Made by a program: the position numbers and the translations under genes. DNA of 46,302 nt, taken from assembly GCA_949292205.1 (NCBI GenBank), contig CASEYR010000009.1, positions 1-46,302 on the forward strand, read 5' to 3'. The DNA is from an uncultured Alphaproteobacteria bacterium (GTDB lineage: Bacteria; Pseudomonadota; Alphaproteobacteria; CAAHEQ01; UBA3637). Below the pieces are notes generated by a model. The model had not been told where the DNA came from, did not search any database, and saw only the letters and a program-made list of their open reading frames with translations. Below, in pieces: positions 18,660-27,367 of the stretch (positions are counted from its first letter, which is position 1; the number at the start of each line of letters is the position of its first letter).

Positions 18660-19382
18660 TTACTTTACCGATTCTAATTTTTCTTTTAATTCATTTATTG
18701 CTTGCGATCGCGTAAAAGGATCTGCCGCCCCTTGTTTCGGATATAACCGATCATAGAAGGAGACATATTCCGATACGGAAAAAACATCACGAGCCACATC
18801 CAACATTTTCCGTTGCTTCCAAGCTGTTGCTTCGGCATATGATGTCTTTTGTTTATCCGGAGTGATTTCATATTGTTTCAACAACCGCTGAGCCTCAGGA
18901 TCACTGGTAACAGTTGTTGGATAAAACCACTTTGCCGATGGCTTTTCGGCAGCTAATAGCAAGAGTGTATAAGGATGTAACATTTGCCCTTTAAACGAGG
19001 TCTGACTGCGATTTTGTAACTGTCCTTTTATTTTTTCCATATAAGAACGAATTTCCGGTCGAGTGGCATCACTTTCATCCAACCGAGTCAAGAGTTTTGA
19101 CAGTCCGACCTGAGCCGTTGCATTACCGTTTTCGGCACTTAAATGGTAAAACAGCAACGAACGCTGAACATTACGTGCAACACCTGATTGCCCTCGGTCA
19201 TATAATTGAGCCAAATACAACTGCGTTTCATCATCGTTTTTTTGAAGAGCACATACCTCATAAACAGGCATTGCGGCTAATAATCCGCGAGAGCGAGAAG
19301 CTTCATCTCCGGCAGGACATCCGGCCAGAGAAATTTTTGATCCTAAAATCAAGCTTAAAATTAACAATCCGATAAACCGCAT
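18660..19382 (-). CDS. Exported Sel1/TPR-like repeat protein
   Basis: 240 residues with a signal peptide (MRFIGLLILSLILGSKISLA, cleaved about residue 20). A Sel1-like pair of helices is visible at about 50-95 (QLYLAQLYDRGQSGVARNVQ followed by RSLLFYHLSAENGNATAQVG). The rest is helical and charged. Sel1 proteins are adaptors; no partner can be named. It lies between the zinc-ribbon/DUF3426 gene (9 nt upstream) and miaB. Confidence 0.7.
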   Translation of the reverse strand: MRFIGLLILSLILGSKISLAGCPAGDEASRSRGLLAAMPVYEVCALQKNDDETQLYLAQLYDRGQSGVARNVQRSLLFYHLSAENGNATAQVGLSKLLTRLDESDATRPEIRSYMEKIKGQLQNRSQTSFKGQMLHPYTLLLLAAEKPSAKWFYPTTVTSDPEAQRLLKQYEITPDKQKTSYAEATAWKQRKMLDVARDVFSVSEYVSFYDRLYPKQGAADPFTRSQAINELKEKLESVK

Positions 19383-19391
19383 CCATCACCT

Positions 19392-20708
19392 CTAAAATGT
19401 CACATCAACATGGCTGACACCTTCAGGAGCCGGTGTAAAGCTAGTATAGAAGGATATAACCTGTCCTGCCTCAATCTGATCTTGTGTTACATGAACTTTT
19501 TTTTGCCCTAAAATCTGACTGTTAACATCCCAAACAGTGGCTTTTAAAACAGGCACACTACGTTTCTCGGCGGCTGTATTATGTAATGTTCCCTCAATCA
19601 GCAACTGAGATTTCCCCTGTTCATCAGGGAAAACCTGAAAACGAACATTTTGAACAATCAGTTCACTTTCTAAAGCTGTCGGAACCGGATCCGTTACCAC
19701 ATCAAACAACGGGGTCGTATCCGCCTTTGTTTCCGCATTAGATGGCACATTTGATGAATCGGTCATACTATGCCCTTTAATGGGTTGTTGTTCTGACAGA
19801 GGCTCTGAATTAATCCTCTCATCGCTCTGTTGGTTAAATGTATTTTTTTGAACCAGTTCACCCTTGTTTTGTCCCAAATTTAATTCCGTTTCTGCCGGAT
19901 TAACAGTAGCCAAAGGCACTGGCGCAACAGCAACAGGAACTGCTCTTTCTTGCAAAACATCATTTTGCTTTACCTGTGGCCCAGAACTATCCGACGATTT
20001 TTTAGGTTCTATTTGGATACTCTGATTCTGCCCTTTTTCCTGCTTTTTCACAAGACGATTACCTGTTGTTTCGGCTGGTGTTTTGGGGATCATCTTCCCA
20101 TCTTCAGAAACACTTGCGACATCGGCCTTGACTTTGTTGATTTTAACGACAGGAGGAACAAATCGTTCTTTAGCCGGAGGTGGCATAAACGAATAAAAAG
20201 CCGGCATCAACATTTCACGATAATGCCAAGCTGCACCGCAAAATACGACAATCGCCAATAGGTATACAACTACCAAAAATAAGCTTCCTTTTTTCAGATT
20301 CTTCTTATCTTTCTCGCCAACGGGAACAAATGCCTCGGGAATAACATCACAAGGGCGATCCAAAGAAGCCGGCAACACATTTAACCCAGCAGCCTCTTGA
20401 TTACTCATTGCAGCGGCATGACTAAACATAGGGGTATTAAAAACATCTCCATCCAACGACTCTTGAGTTTTTTTATCTAAACCAGCAGAGTCCGGTTTTG
20501 TCCATTCCGGAGGTGGATTATTTAAAGGTCTTTCGTCTACCTCCATAGATGTCTTCCGGGGAATCGGATTCTCTAAAACAAAAGGTGCTTCTTGTCCTTT
20601 TTCAAAAATTAAACCACACGCAGAACACTTTAATTTCTGTCCTTCTTTCAGATCAATATTGCACGGTAATTTATATTTTGCAAAACATTTTGGACATATA
20701 ATAAACAT
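19392..20708 (-). CDS. MJ0042-type zinc-ribbon membrane protein with DUF3426 domain
   Basis: 438 residues. N-terminal zinc ribbon (IICPKCFAKYKL, KCSACGLIFEKG), a Pro-rich cytoplasmic stretch, one TM helix at about 143-165 (SLFLVVVYLLAIVVFCGAAW), a long low-complexity periplasmic linker, and a C-terminal DUF3426-like beta domain (about 340-438). Zinc-ribbon proteins of this plan sit next to ftsE in many Alphaproteobacteria, as here (divergent). Function unknown. The start at 20708 places the CPKC ribbon at the very N-terminus and has AAGGGA upstream. Confidence 0.8.
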   Translation of the reverse strand: MFIICPKCFAKYKLPCNIDLKEGQKLKCSACGLIFEKGQEAPFVLENPIPRKTSMEVDERPLNNPPPEWTKPDSAGLDKKTQESLDGDVFNTPMFSHAAAMSNQEAAGLNVLPASLDRPCDVIPEAFVPVGEKDKKNLKKGSLFLVVVYLLAIVVFCGAAWHYREMLMPAFYSFMPPPAKERFVPPVVKINKVKADVASVSEDGKMIPKTPAETTGNRLVKKQEKGQNQSIQIEPKKSSDSSGPQVKQNDVLQERAVPVAVAPVPLATVNPAETELNLGQNKGELVQKNTFNQQSDERINSEPLSEQQPIKGHSMTDSSNVPSNAETKADTTPLFDVVTDPVPTALESELIVQNVRFQVFPDEQGKSQLLIEGTLHNTAAEKRSVPVLKATVWDVNSQILGQKKVHVTQDQIEAGQVISFYTSFTPAPEGVSHVDVTF

Positions 20709-20794
20709 TTGTCTTTCCCTTTTCAAAAAAATAGTGTAAATGTACTATATACGATTTCAAAAAAAGATACAACTATTTTGATAAGGATTTGAGA

Positions 20795-21541
20795 ATGGCC
20801 AAACAAAATAAATTGTCATCGCCCGTTGCCGAATTTAACGGCGTTTCATTCCGGTATGATTCCGGACCAGAGGTTTTGAAAGATATTCAATTCACATTGG
20901 ATCCAGGATCTTTTTATTTTATGACCGGCGAAAGCGGGGCCGGCAAAACATCATTGCTTAGCCTATTGTATCTTTACCACCTACCGACAAAAGGACGTGT
21001 TCGTTTGTTCGGACACGCTGTTGATGAGCTGACTCGTCCGGCAAAAGCACGCATCAGAAGGCAAATGGGCGTTGTTTTCCAAGACTTTCGCTTGTTAAAT
21101 CACTTAACCGCCTTTGATAATGTGGCACTACCGTTGCGGATAGCTGGCGCAAAAGAATCTGAAATAAGGCGACATGTATCTGAATTATTGGTTTGGGTGG
21201 GGTTAGAAAATCAAATGCGAGCTTATCCACCGGAACTATCCGGAGGAGAAAAACAACGTGTTGCTATTGCCCGTGCTGTTATTAACCGCCCAACTCTTTT
21301 GATGGCAGACGAACCGACCGGAAATGTAGACGATAGCATGGCAAAAAGATTGTTGCACTTATTTTTAGAGTTAAATAAATTAGGTACAACGGTTGTTATT
21401 GCTACACATAACGAAGGTCTTATTAAACACTTTAATTTCCCCAGATTGCATCTGGAAAAAGGGCGACTAAATGTCATTCAGCCAAACCAATACAAAGAGA
21501 TGGCATCAAAACTATTTAATCGAGGGGCAGAAAATGACTAA
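20795..21541 (+). CDS. ftsE: Cell division ABC transporter ATP-binding protein FtsE
   Basis: ATPase of FtsEX, which activates septal peptidoglycan hydrolases. 248 residues: Walker A GESGAGKTS, Q-loop VVFQDFRLL, ABC signature LSGGEKQRVAIARA, Walker B LLMADEPTGN and the switch His in IATHNE. ATG at 20795 has AAGGAT at good spacing; an upstream TTG (20789) is less likely. Overlaps ftsX by 8 nt. First gene of the ftsE-ftsX-DUF218-plsC-AnmK run. Confidence 0.96.
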   Translation: MAKQNKLSSPVAEFNGVSFRYDSGPEVLKDIQFTLDPGSFYFMTGESGAGKTSLLSLLYLYHLPTKGRVRLFGHAVDELTRPAKARIRRQMGVVFQDFRLLNHLTAFDNVALPLRIAGAKESEIRRHVSELLVWVGLENQMRAYPPELSGGEKQRVAIARAVINRPTLLMADEPTGNVDDSMAKRLLHLFLELNKLGTTVVIATHNEGLIKHFNFPRLHLEKGRLNVIQPNQYKEMASKLFNRGAEND

Positions 21542-22424
21542 ATCAAACATTTTTTTCACAACTGATCCAGCAAAACTATTTCTGCCTTGGATGAGTATGT
21601 TAATGACATTTATTGCTGTATTGGTATTAGCTGGCGGTATGGCCACATATTCATCGGTCACTCGCTGGCAGAGAACTGTTTCGGGTTCTTTGACGGTTCA
21701 AATCCCAACTTATACAGAGCTAGGCGCTTCCCGAGGGGAAATGGTAGATCGAGAAATAGAAACGACCTTAACGATTTTACGCTCTAGCGAGGGGGTCTTG
21801 GGTGCAACCGTTTTATCGGATCGTCAAATGAGCGATCTAATGGCACCTTGGTTAGGGGAAAATGCCGTTATTACGGAACTGCCTCTACCGAAGTTAATTG
21901 ATGTAACGGTAGATCCGAATAGCCGGTTAGATATTGCTCAAATCAAGTCTGATTTAGCAACACAAGTTCCATCTGCCATTCTGGACAGTCATCGAATCTG
22001 GTTAACACCCCTGTTGCGAATTTCTTCTGGCATTATCAAGTTAATTGGCTTTATTCTTGTTTTATTAAGTCTGACAGCCGCTTTTACGGTTATCTATGCA
22101 ACTCGGACCAGCTTAACGGTTCATGAGCCTGTAATTGCCTTGGTTCATATGATGGGTGCCGGTGATTTATATGTAACACAACAATATGCAAGTCGCAGTT
22201 TTCAATTAACGTTATTGGGCAGTCTATTTGGATTTTTTCTGACTCTTCCCATCATGGCAGGTGTTTCATTTTTTATCCAGGGTGCCTCCTTTGATTTTAT
22301 ATTAAAACAGTCATTATCTTTGGGACAATGGGCTGTGTTATTAAGTGTTCCCTTTTTACTATCCGTCTTAGCATTTATTACAACATTCAAAACTGTCATG
22401 AATTATTTGAAACGGTTTTTATAA
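21534..22424 (+). CDS. ftsX: Cell division protein FtsX
   Basis: 296 residues with four TM helices: one near 20-42, a periplasmic domain of about 120 residues, then three at about 160-185, 215-240 and 260-290. This is the FtsX topology. It joins FtsE at the septum and relays its ATPase cycle to periplasmic amidase regulators. The start overlaps ftsE (shared ATGACTAA) and has GAGGGG upstream; the stop overlaps the next ATG (TAATG). Confidence 0.93.
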   Translation: MTKSNIFFTTDPAKLFLPWMSMLMTFIAVLVLAGGMATYSSVTRWQRTVSGSLTVQIPTYTELGASRGEMVDREIETTLTILRSSEGVLGATVLSDRQMSDLMAPWLGENAVITELPLPKLIDVTVDPNSRLDIAQIKSDLATQVPSAILDSHRIWLTPLLRISSGIIKLIGFILVLLSLTAAFTVIYATRTSLTVHEPVIALVHMMGAGDLYVTQQYASRSFQLTLLGSLFGFFLTLPIMAGVSFFIQGASFDFILKQSLSLGQWAVLLSVPFLLSVLAFITTFKTVMNYLKRFL

Positions 22425-23029
22425 TGACAAAAAAGAAAATAACCCCCCTGCTTTCCTCTTACTGTTTCATTATCGGTATAAGCGTTTGGATTATCGGCTT
22501 TGGTTTATTCAGTCTATATGCACTCAGCTTTCGCTTTACACCGGCAGAACAAACCGATGCTATCGTTGTTCTAACCGGCGGTGGAGATAGAATTAAAACA
22601 GCATTCAAATTGCTTAAAGAAAATTATGCCGATGATTTACTCATTTCAGGAGTTAATGAATCCGTGCAACCAACAGATTTAGTTCGTTCCCTGCCAACAG
22701 ACTTAGCAGAGAAAGTTACACTGGGATATGATGCGAAAGATACCCGAGGAAATGCCAGAGAAACAGCCGACTGGATCAGTGAAAAAAATATTAAATCCGT
22801 CCTGTTGGTAACTAGTTTTTACCATATGCCTCGTAGTATTTTTGAGGTATTAAACAAAAATCCTGACCTCAAAATAGTGCCCCTACCCGTATTTCCGAAG
22901 TCATTTGATAACTCCGTAGAGTGGGTCAGGACACGCTATGCATGGCTTTTATTTGTCGAATACCACAAATTTATTGCAACCCATTTACAAAAACTACTTG
23001 AAAGGATATGGTGCTTTGTTCATGATTAA
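22424..23029 (+). CDS. DUF218 (YdcF/SanA-like) membrane protein
   Basis: 201 residues: an N-terminal TM helix (about 13-35), then a DUF218 domain with DAIVVLTGGGDRIKTAF, LLISGVNES, the DTRGNARETADWI segment and LLVTSFYHMPRS. Relatives act in envelope barrier functions, for example SanA and ElyC, without a settled reaction. Embedded in the ftsEX-plsC run with overlapping start and stop codons, which supports an envelope role. Confidence 0.85.
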   Translation: MTKKKITPLLSSYCFIIGISVWIIGFGLFSLYALSFRFTPAEQTDAIVVLTGGGDRIKTAFKLLKENYADDLLISGVNESVQPTDLVRSLPTDLAEKVTLGYDAKDTRGNARETADWISEKNIKSVLLVTSFYHMPRSIFEVLNKNPDLKIVPLPVFPKSFDNSVEWVRTRYAWLLFVEYHKFIATHLQKLLERIWCFVHD

Positions 23030-23744
23030 TCTGATACGTTCCGTCTTGTTTACCCTGACTTTTTATTTAATGACGCTGATTTTATTCTTTGTTATGGCAC
23101 CAACCCTGTTTATGCCTCGGCGGATTGCCTTATACTTCCCGATTTACTGGACAAAGATGACGGCTATTTTACTTCGCTTTTTTTGCGGAGTTAATGTTCA
23201 ATTTCAAGGTTTGGAAAATCTGCCGAAAGAAAATGGTTATATTGTCGCATCAAAACATCAATCAGCATTGGAAACAACCATTTTTCATCGAATTGTTCCA
23301 AATACTTTTTACGTTTTAAAACGGGAATTATTGTTAATTCCTTTAGCCGGCTTATACTTTATCAAGACGGGCTGTATTCCGATTGATAGAAAAGGCGGAG
23401 CAAAGACCATGCGAAAAATGCTGTCCGGCGTTCAAAAAAGATTGGCCGAAGGAATGAATTTAATTATTTTCCCCGAAGGAACCAGAACGAAACCAGGGAC
23501 AAAGAAACCTTATAGTCCTGGGGTTGCATTTCTATACGAGCAATGCCAAGTGCCGGTTGTTCCCGTTGCGTTAAATACAGGTTATTGTTGGCCAAAAAAC
23601 AAAATTACCAAGTATCCCGGAACCGTTACCGTTCGCTTTTTAAAACCGATTCAACCGGGACTTCACCGACGTGCTTTTCTGGATGAGTTGTATGATCGGA
23701 TTGAAGAAGCTCAAGATACATTACCGCCACCGATAAAGGGATAA
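23022..23744 (+). CDS. plsC: 1-acyl-sn-glycerol-3-phosphate acyltransferase
   Basis: Makes phosphatidic acid in phospholipid synthesis. 240 residues with two N-terminal hydrophobic segments. The HX4D motif appears as SKHQSALE, with Glu in place of Asp, a variant I believe occurs in several alphaproteobacterial PlsC proteins; block III FPEGTR is intact, as is the VPVVPVALNTG block. The start overlaps the end of the DUF218 gene by 8 nt. Confidence 0.9.
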   Translation: MINLIRSVLFTLTFYLMTLILFFVMAPTLFMPRRIALYFPIYWTKMTAILLRFFCGVNVQFQGLENLPKENGYIVASKHQSALETTIFHRIVPNTFYVLKRELLLIPLAGLYFIKTGCIPIDRKGGAKTMRKMLSGVQKRLAEGMNLIIFPEGTRTKPGTKKPYSPGVAFLYEQCQVPVVPVALNTGYCWPKNKITKYPGTVTVRFLKPIQPGLHRRAFLDELYDRIEEAQDTLPPPIKG

Positions 23745-23747
23745 ATT

Positions 23748-24920
23748 GTGAAAGTATTAGAACCTAAAATCGCTCTCGGCATCTACTCGGACTCATCTGC
23801 CGTTTACATTGATGCCTGCATTTTAAAAACAGATGGATTGGATATTCTGGAAGAGCCTCTTACCTTGACACGAACATACTCACCTGAATTGCGAGATGAT
23901 ATTTTAAAACTGTCATATCCCAAAGATTTCACGGATATGAACCTACTAAAATCACTGGATGAAAGAATTACAAAAGAACATCTGACTGTCGCTGAAGAGT
24001 TAATCAATAAAACAATACGTCATGTACCTCACATAGACATTATCGGCTACTCGGGACATTCTGTTCGCCATCACACGGCTGATCGTCTGGATATCAAACT
24101 GGGAAACAGTGATACTATTGCAAAACAGCTAAAAATACCTGTGATTGATCGCTTTATTCAAACAGACTTAAAAGCCGGCGGGACAGGAGGTCCTGTTTTG
24201 CCGACGTTTATTGAAGCCATTACAAGAGGACAACCCAAACCTTTGGGCGTCATTTCACTCAGCGGTATTTCGACGGTAACTTTTATTGGTCAGCTTGGGG
24301 AGTTACAGTCCTTTGATATCGGAGTTGGCTGTCTATTATTAGATCGTTGGCTACGCAGACATGCTGGTTTTGATATGGATTTTGACGGACAATGGGCTGC
24401 AAAGGGAACGGTCAATCAAAGACTTTTAGACTATTTGCTTAAAACGCCCTATCTGCTTCAACCACCACCCAAGACATTGGATAGGGATGACTTCAATCAC
24501 TTACTAGAGCAAGTTGAAGGTTGTTCTCCAGCAGACGGAGCCGCCACCTTAACGGCCTTCATTGTGCAAAGCATTGTACAGGCTCAATCATTCCTACCTG
24601 AAAAACCTGTTAAGTGGATTCTGACCGGGGGCGGAACATTAAATCCGACATTAATTCTTTGGCTAAAAAAAGCGCTTGGAGCCGAAACGGAAACAATTAC
24701 GGAAGCCGATATGCCTCATTATAACTTGGATGCTGCCGGTTACGCCTTTTTAGCCGTCCGCTCCTTAATGGAGTTACCAATTACTTTCCCAAATACGACA
24801 GGCGTTTCAGAGCCAATCTCGGGCGGTCAATACCACAGCATTCCGTCTGACGAGGAATCAGAAACCTCAGAATCCTCCGACACAGAAAATCATCCAGCCT
24901 TACCGGATTTGGATTTTTAA
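23748..24920 (+). CDS. Divergent AnmK-like protein (anhydro-MurNAc kinase family)
   Basis: 390 residues, GTG start at 23748 with AAAGGG upstream. The AnmK fold is recognisable, but key motifs are altered: the N-terminal MSGTSxDGxD loop reads IYSDSSAVYID (residues 12-22), GCHGQT reads GYSGHS (100-105), GGIANL reads SGIS, and YDTGPGN reads FDIGVGC. The probable catalytic-base region D140-LKAGGTGGPVLP and the C-terminal TGGGTLNP remain. AnmK recycles cell-wall anhydro-MurNAc; with these changes kinase activity is doubtful and a regulatory or altered role is possible. The acidic Ser-rich tail of about 35 residues is unusual. Last gene of the ftsE run; overlaps the convergent lipoprotein gene by 21 nt. 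Confidence 0.75.
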   Translation: MKVLEPKIALGIYSDSSAVYIDACILKTDGLDILEEPLTLTRTYSPELRDDILKLSYPKDFTDMNLLKSLDERITKEHLTVAEELINKTIRHVPHIDIIGYSGHSVRHHTADRLDIKLGNSDTIAKQLKIPVIDRFIQTDLKAGGTGGPVLPTFIEAITRGQPKPLGVISLSGISTVTFIGQLGELQSFDIGVGCLLLDRWLRRHAGFDMDFDGQWAAKGTVNQRLLDYLLKTPYLLQPPPKTLDRDDFNHLLEQVEGCSPADGAATLTAFIVQSIVQAQSFLPEKPVKWILTGGGTLNPTLILWLKKALGAETETITEADMPHYNLDAAGYAFLAVRSLMELPITFPNTTGVSEPISGGQYHSIPSDEESETSESSDTENHPALPDLDF

Positions 24921-25544
24921 AGCCGGATAATCCGGAGTGTTTTCATCAAAATGAGATAAGACCACCGTTTGTGGTATTGTTGTCGTCAAAATGGATTTAA
25001 ACGGCGTTCCGGCGTTAACGGGTGGATCAAATGAATAATGGTAAAAATCAGCCGGCGTATCATTCATCAGCAAGATATCCTCTGGTCGTTGCCCACACCG
25101 ACGAATAGTTAAAACTCCTTTTTCAACATCTGAAATCGGGACAATTCGTATATTCGGGAACAAAGAACGAACTTCATCTACGGCTAACTCTTCCGATTCC
25201 ATGGATCTGTTTTTCATATCTATCTCATAAAACTTAAACGTATGAGCACTATATCCGATCAGACGACCGTTGATAATAAACTCCTGCGTTGAACTGAGCC
25301 CTATATTTTGATTTGGACAGGCATATTCAGAATAGCTCCCCGTTCCGGATGATACCTTTCGAGTGCAAACAATCTGATCATCGGCCATACTGCCACGCAC
25401 CCACATCTGGGACGTCGACAAATAAGCAATTTGAGCCCCCTCATCCACATTTTCCAAGATAACCTCCTCCGGCAACTGCCCCGATAATGAATGGCAACAA
25501 GCCCCTAACAACAAACATCCGATAATAATACTGGCTTTTTTCAT
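24900..25544 (-). CDS. Uncharacterised lipoprotein
   Basis: 214 residues with a lipoprotein signal (MKKASIIIGCLLLGACC; lipobox LLGAC). The rest is a beta-rich periplasmic domain with scattered cysteines (IVCTRKV, EYACPNQN, RRCGQRP) that may form disulfides. No family recognised. The start at 25544 is fixed by AAGGAGG 6 nt upstream. The 3' end overlaps the AnmK-like gene. It shares style (small Cys-containing lipoprotein) with the genes at 26653 and 27992. Confidence 0.7.
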   Translation of the reverse strand: MKKASIIIGCLLLGACCHSLSGQLPEEVILENVDEGAQIAYLSTSQMWVRGSMADDQIVCTRKVSSGTGSYSEYACPNQNIGLSSTQEFIINGRLIGYSAHTFKFYEIDMKNRSMESEELAVDEVRSLFPNIRIVPISDVEKGVLTIRRCGQRPEDILLMNDTPADFYHYSFDPPVNAGTPFKSILTTTIPQTVVLSHFDENTPDYPALKIQIR

Positions 25545-25617
25545 GCAAACCTCCTTATTTGGCAATCAGTATTCCATACCCATATCCAAAAGTCAACAAA
25601 GAAAATAATCTTCTAAA

Positions 25618-25633
25618 AAGGAAAATTTTCCTT
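25618..25633. promoter_or_regulatory. 16-bp perfect palindrome overlapping a -35 box (candidate operator)
   Basis: AAGGAAAATTTTCCTT is perfectly self-complementary, and its last two bases are the first two of the TTGACA that drives the lysozyme gene. Placement is typical of a dimeric repressor site. No second copy was noticed in the window, and the regulator is unknown. Confidence 0.5.
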
Positions 25634-25660
25634 GACATTTACTCTAATCTATGATAAACT
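25632..25660 (+). promoter_or_regulatory. Promoter of the lysozyme gene
   Basis: Consensus TTGACA (25632-25637), 17-nt spacer, TAAACT (25655-25660). The predicted start near 25667 puts two terminator hairpins between it and the gene. Confidence 0.65.
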
Positions 25661-25673
25661 GGCCATTAGTTAG

Positions 25674-25700
25674 TCGGGACAAGTGTATCCCGATTTTTTT
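25674..25700 (+). terminator. First leader terminator before the lysozyme gene
   Basis: TCGGGA (25674-25679) pairs with TCCCGA (25688-25693) and is followed by seven T. It starts only a few bases after the predicted transcription start. Confidence 0.75.
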
Positions 25701-25702
25701 AT

Positions 25703-25737
25703 GCCTGTCTGAATTTAAAGTTCAGCAGGCTTTTTTT
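25703..25737 (+). terminator. Second leader terminator before the lysozyme gene
   Basis: GCCTG (25703-25707) pairs with CAGGC (25726-25730) and CTGAA (25709-25713) with TTCAG (25721-25725), one bulged T, then seven T. It ends 13 nt before the lysozyme ATG, immediately upstream of its AAAGGA. Confidence 0.75.
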
Positions 25738-25750
25738 GAAAGGAATAATT

Positions 25751-26659
25751 ATGGAAACACAATCGCTCGGAAACATCTTTAGCACAAAAGCCGCCTCAGG
25801 GAATAACAACTTAAACAAAAGTATCTTTTCTTTTTTTCTGAATAATAGCGTAAATACGTCCAATGGACATGATACATCAGGACATTGTCAAAAGATGATT
25901 CATGTTCCGGCACATATGCGTGCGGGAAAACGAATTGATGCTTATGATCGTATCTGCGGTCAAGATCATGACGCTAAAGAAGCTCAACAAAAAAATATGG
26001 AAGAAGCCGGACAACAAATATCTTCCTCTAAAAAAAGCACTTCACCCCACATGCAACAAAAGTATGGCGATCTGATCCAATCGTATTGGCCTTACTTAAA
26101 AGAACATGAAGGACCACTGAATTATGCGTATTTAGATACTCTGGGTAAAATAACAGCAGGTGCCGGCTTGTATATCCCAGATGAGGCATCTTTTATATCT
26201 CTTCCTTGGATATATCAGGGAAGAGAGGCAACAATAGCCCAAAAGCAAGCCGAATACAAAAGACTGAAATCTTTTCAGAATAGAGGTGCTTTTGGGACAA
26301 ACCATAATGCACGAGACTTCCGGGTAAAGGATTTATCTAAAGAGTTTACATTATCCGAACACATCATTATTGACAAAGCGTTAGAGCATTTAGAAAACGA
26401 TTTACAAGCCCTTGAATCAAAGTTCATCGACTTTGATTCATATCCCAGAGCATTACAAATGGTTTTATTAGATATGCAATATAATATGGGAGGGAATTTT
26501 AATGCAGAAAAATGGCCTCGATTTTTTGAAGGTATTCGTCAAAAAAATATTTCTCAAATGATTGAACAGGTAAACCGATATCAAGTTGGGAAAAACCGTA
26601 ACGATTGGAGTCGAGACACATTACGCAATATCCCTTTAATCAACGGATGGCATTACTGA
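25751..26659 (+). CDS. GH24 (T4-type) lysozyme-like protein
   Basis: 302 residues. The first 100 or so are an unrecognised Asn/Ser/Lys-rich region without a clear signal peptide. A GH24 domain follows: Glu120 in KEHEG, Asp129 in YLDTLG and Thr135 in KITAGAG, with the same spacing (9 and 6) as T4 lysozyme E11/D20/T26. LLDMQYNMGGNF near residue 240 matches the conserved structural Asn-x-Gly loop. It should cleave peptidoglycan. No holin, spanin or phage gene is adjacent, so it may be a domesticated phage lysozyme, an envelope-remodelling enzyme or an effector. Transcription appears gated by a palindrome and two leader terminators. Ends overlapping the convergent lipoprotein gene by 7 nt. Confidence 0.82.
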   Translation: METQSLGNIFSTKAASGNNNLNKSIFSFFLNNSVNTSNGHDTSGHCQKMIHVPAHMRAGKRIDAYDRICGQDHDAKEAQQKNMEEAGQQISSSKKSTSPHMQQKYGDLIQSYWPYLKEHEGPLNYAYLDTLGKITAGAGLYIPDEASFISLPWIYQGREATIAQKQAEYKRLKSFQNRGAFGTNHNARDFRVKDLSKEFTLSEHIIIDKALEHLENDLQALESKFIDFDSYPRALQMVLLDMQYNMGGNFNAEKWPRFFEGIRQKNISQMIEQVNRYQVGKNRNDWSRDTLRNIPLINGWHY

Positions 26660-27027
26660 TTCTGACGAATACAAAACCAAGCCTCTCCACCGTGCATTTC
26701 CAAGCGAACGGGTAGACAGTTTTTGCGGAGCGGATCCTCTTCCTCAAGAACGTATCTATAAAACACATCCGAAAAATGACCACTTAAAGGATTGTCGTAT
26801 TCACACGAAAATTCAAGAACTCTCTCTGTATTTTTTAACAATCGACAATCCTCTTCTGGAATAGCACTATCCGTATATATCTTTGTCGGTGTCAGGCGCG
26901 TCTCACTGACTGTTTTTGAAATGGGATACAATGTGTTATAGAAAATAGGGTTAACAAATCGTTCTTCCCGTACCCGACAAGACATTAAAAATAGCCCACA
27001 CACCGCAATTAAAAATGAATACTTCAT
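26653..27027 (-). CDS. Small lipoprotein, unknown function
   Basis: 124 residues with lipoprotein signal MKYSFLIAVCGLFLMSC. The mature part contains Cys in EEDCRLL, EFSCEYD, KNCLPVRL and WFCIRQ, suggesting two disulfides. AGGGGG lies 7 nt before the ATG at 27027; an in-frame TTG just upstream is less likely. It converges on the lysozyme gene and overlaps its end. It could be a periplasmic partner of the lysozyme, for example an inhibitor, but that is a guess from position alone. Confidence 0.65.
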   Translation of the reverse strand: MKYSFLIAVCGLFLMSCRVREERFVNPIFYNTLYPISKTVSETRLTPTKIYTDSAIPEEDCRLLKNTERVLEFSCEYDNPLSGHFSDVFYRYVLEEEDPLRKNCLPVRLEMHGGEAWFCIRQNQ

Positions 27028-27189
27028 CAAATATCCCCCTATTAAAGGCTAAAAAATTATATCTTACCCAACAATAAAAAACAAGATTTATGACAACCGC
27101 TCTTTATTTTCATTTCTTGTAAAAAAGAGTGAGCCAATTAAATCCTCTATTCAATCGTTCACCATCAGAGTATACGACCAAACACATAC

Positions 27190-27213
27190 AAAAAAACCCC
27201 GTATAAACGAGGT
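27190..27213 (-). terminator. tRNA-Ala terminator
   Basis: Minus-strand ACCTCG/CGGGGT stem (27208-27213 with 27196-27201, one G-U pair), then seven T. It lies 3 nt past the CCA end. Confidence 0.75.
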
Positions 27214-27216
27214 ATT

Positions 27217-27292
<76 letters not shown>

Positions 27293-27367
27293 ATTAAAAA
27301 TGCAGAGTATTTATACTCTTATTTTTTAATCTTGTCAAGGATTCTTTTTTACTCTATACTTCACCTT

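Noticed and set aside
25736-26659. Prophage remnant around the GH24 lysozyme
   Set aside because: No holin, spanin, tail, portal or integrase gene in the flanks; neighbours are lipoproteins and tRNA.
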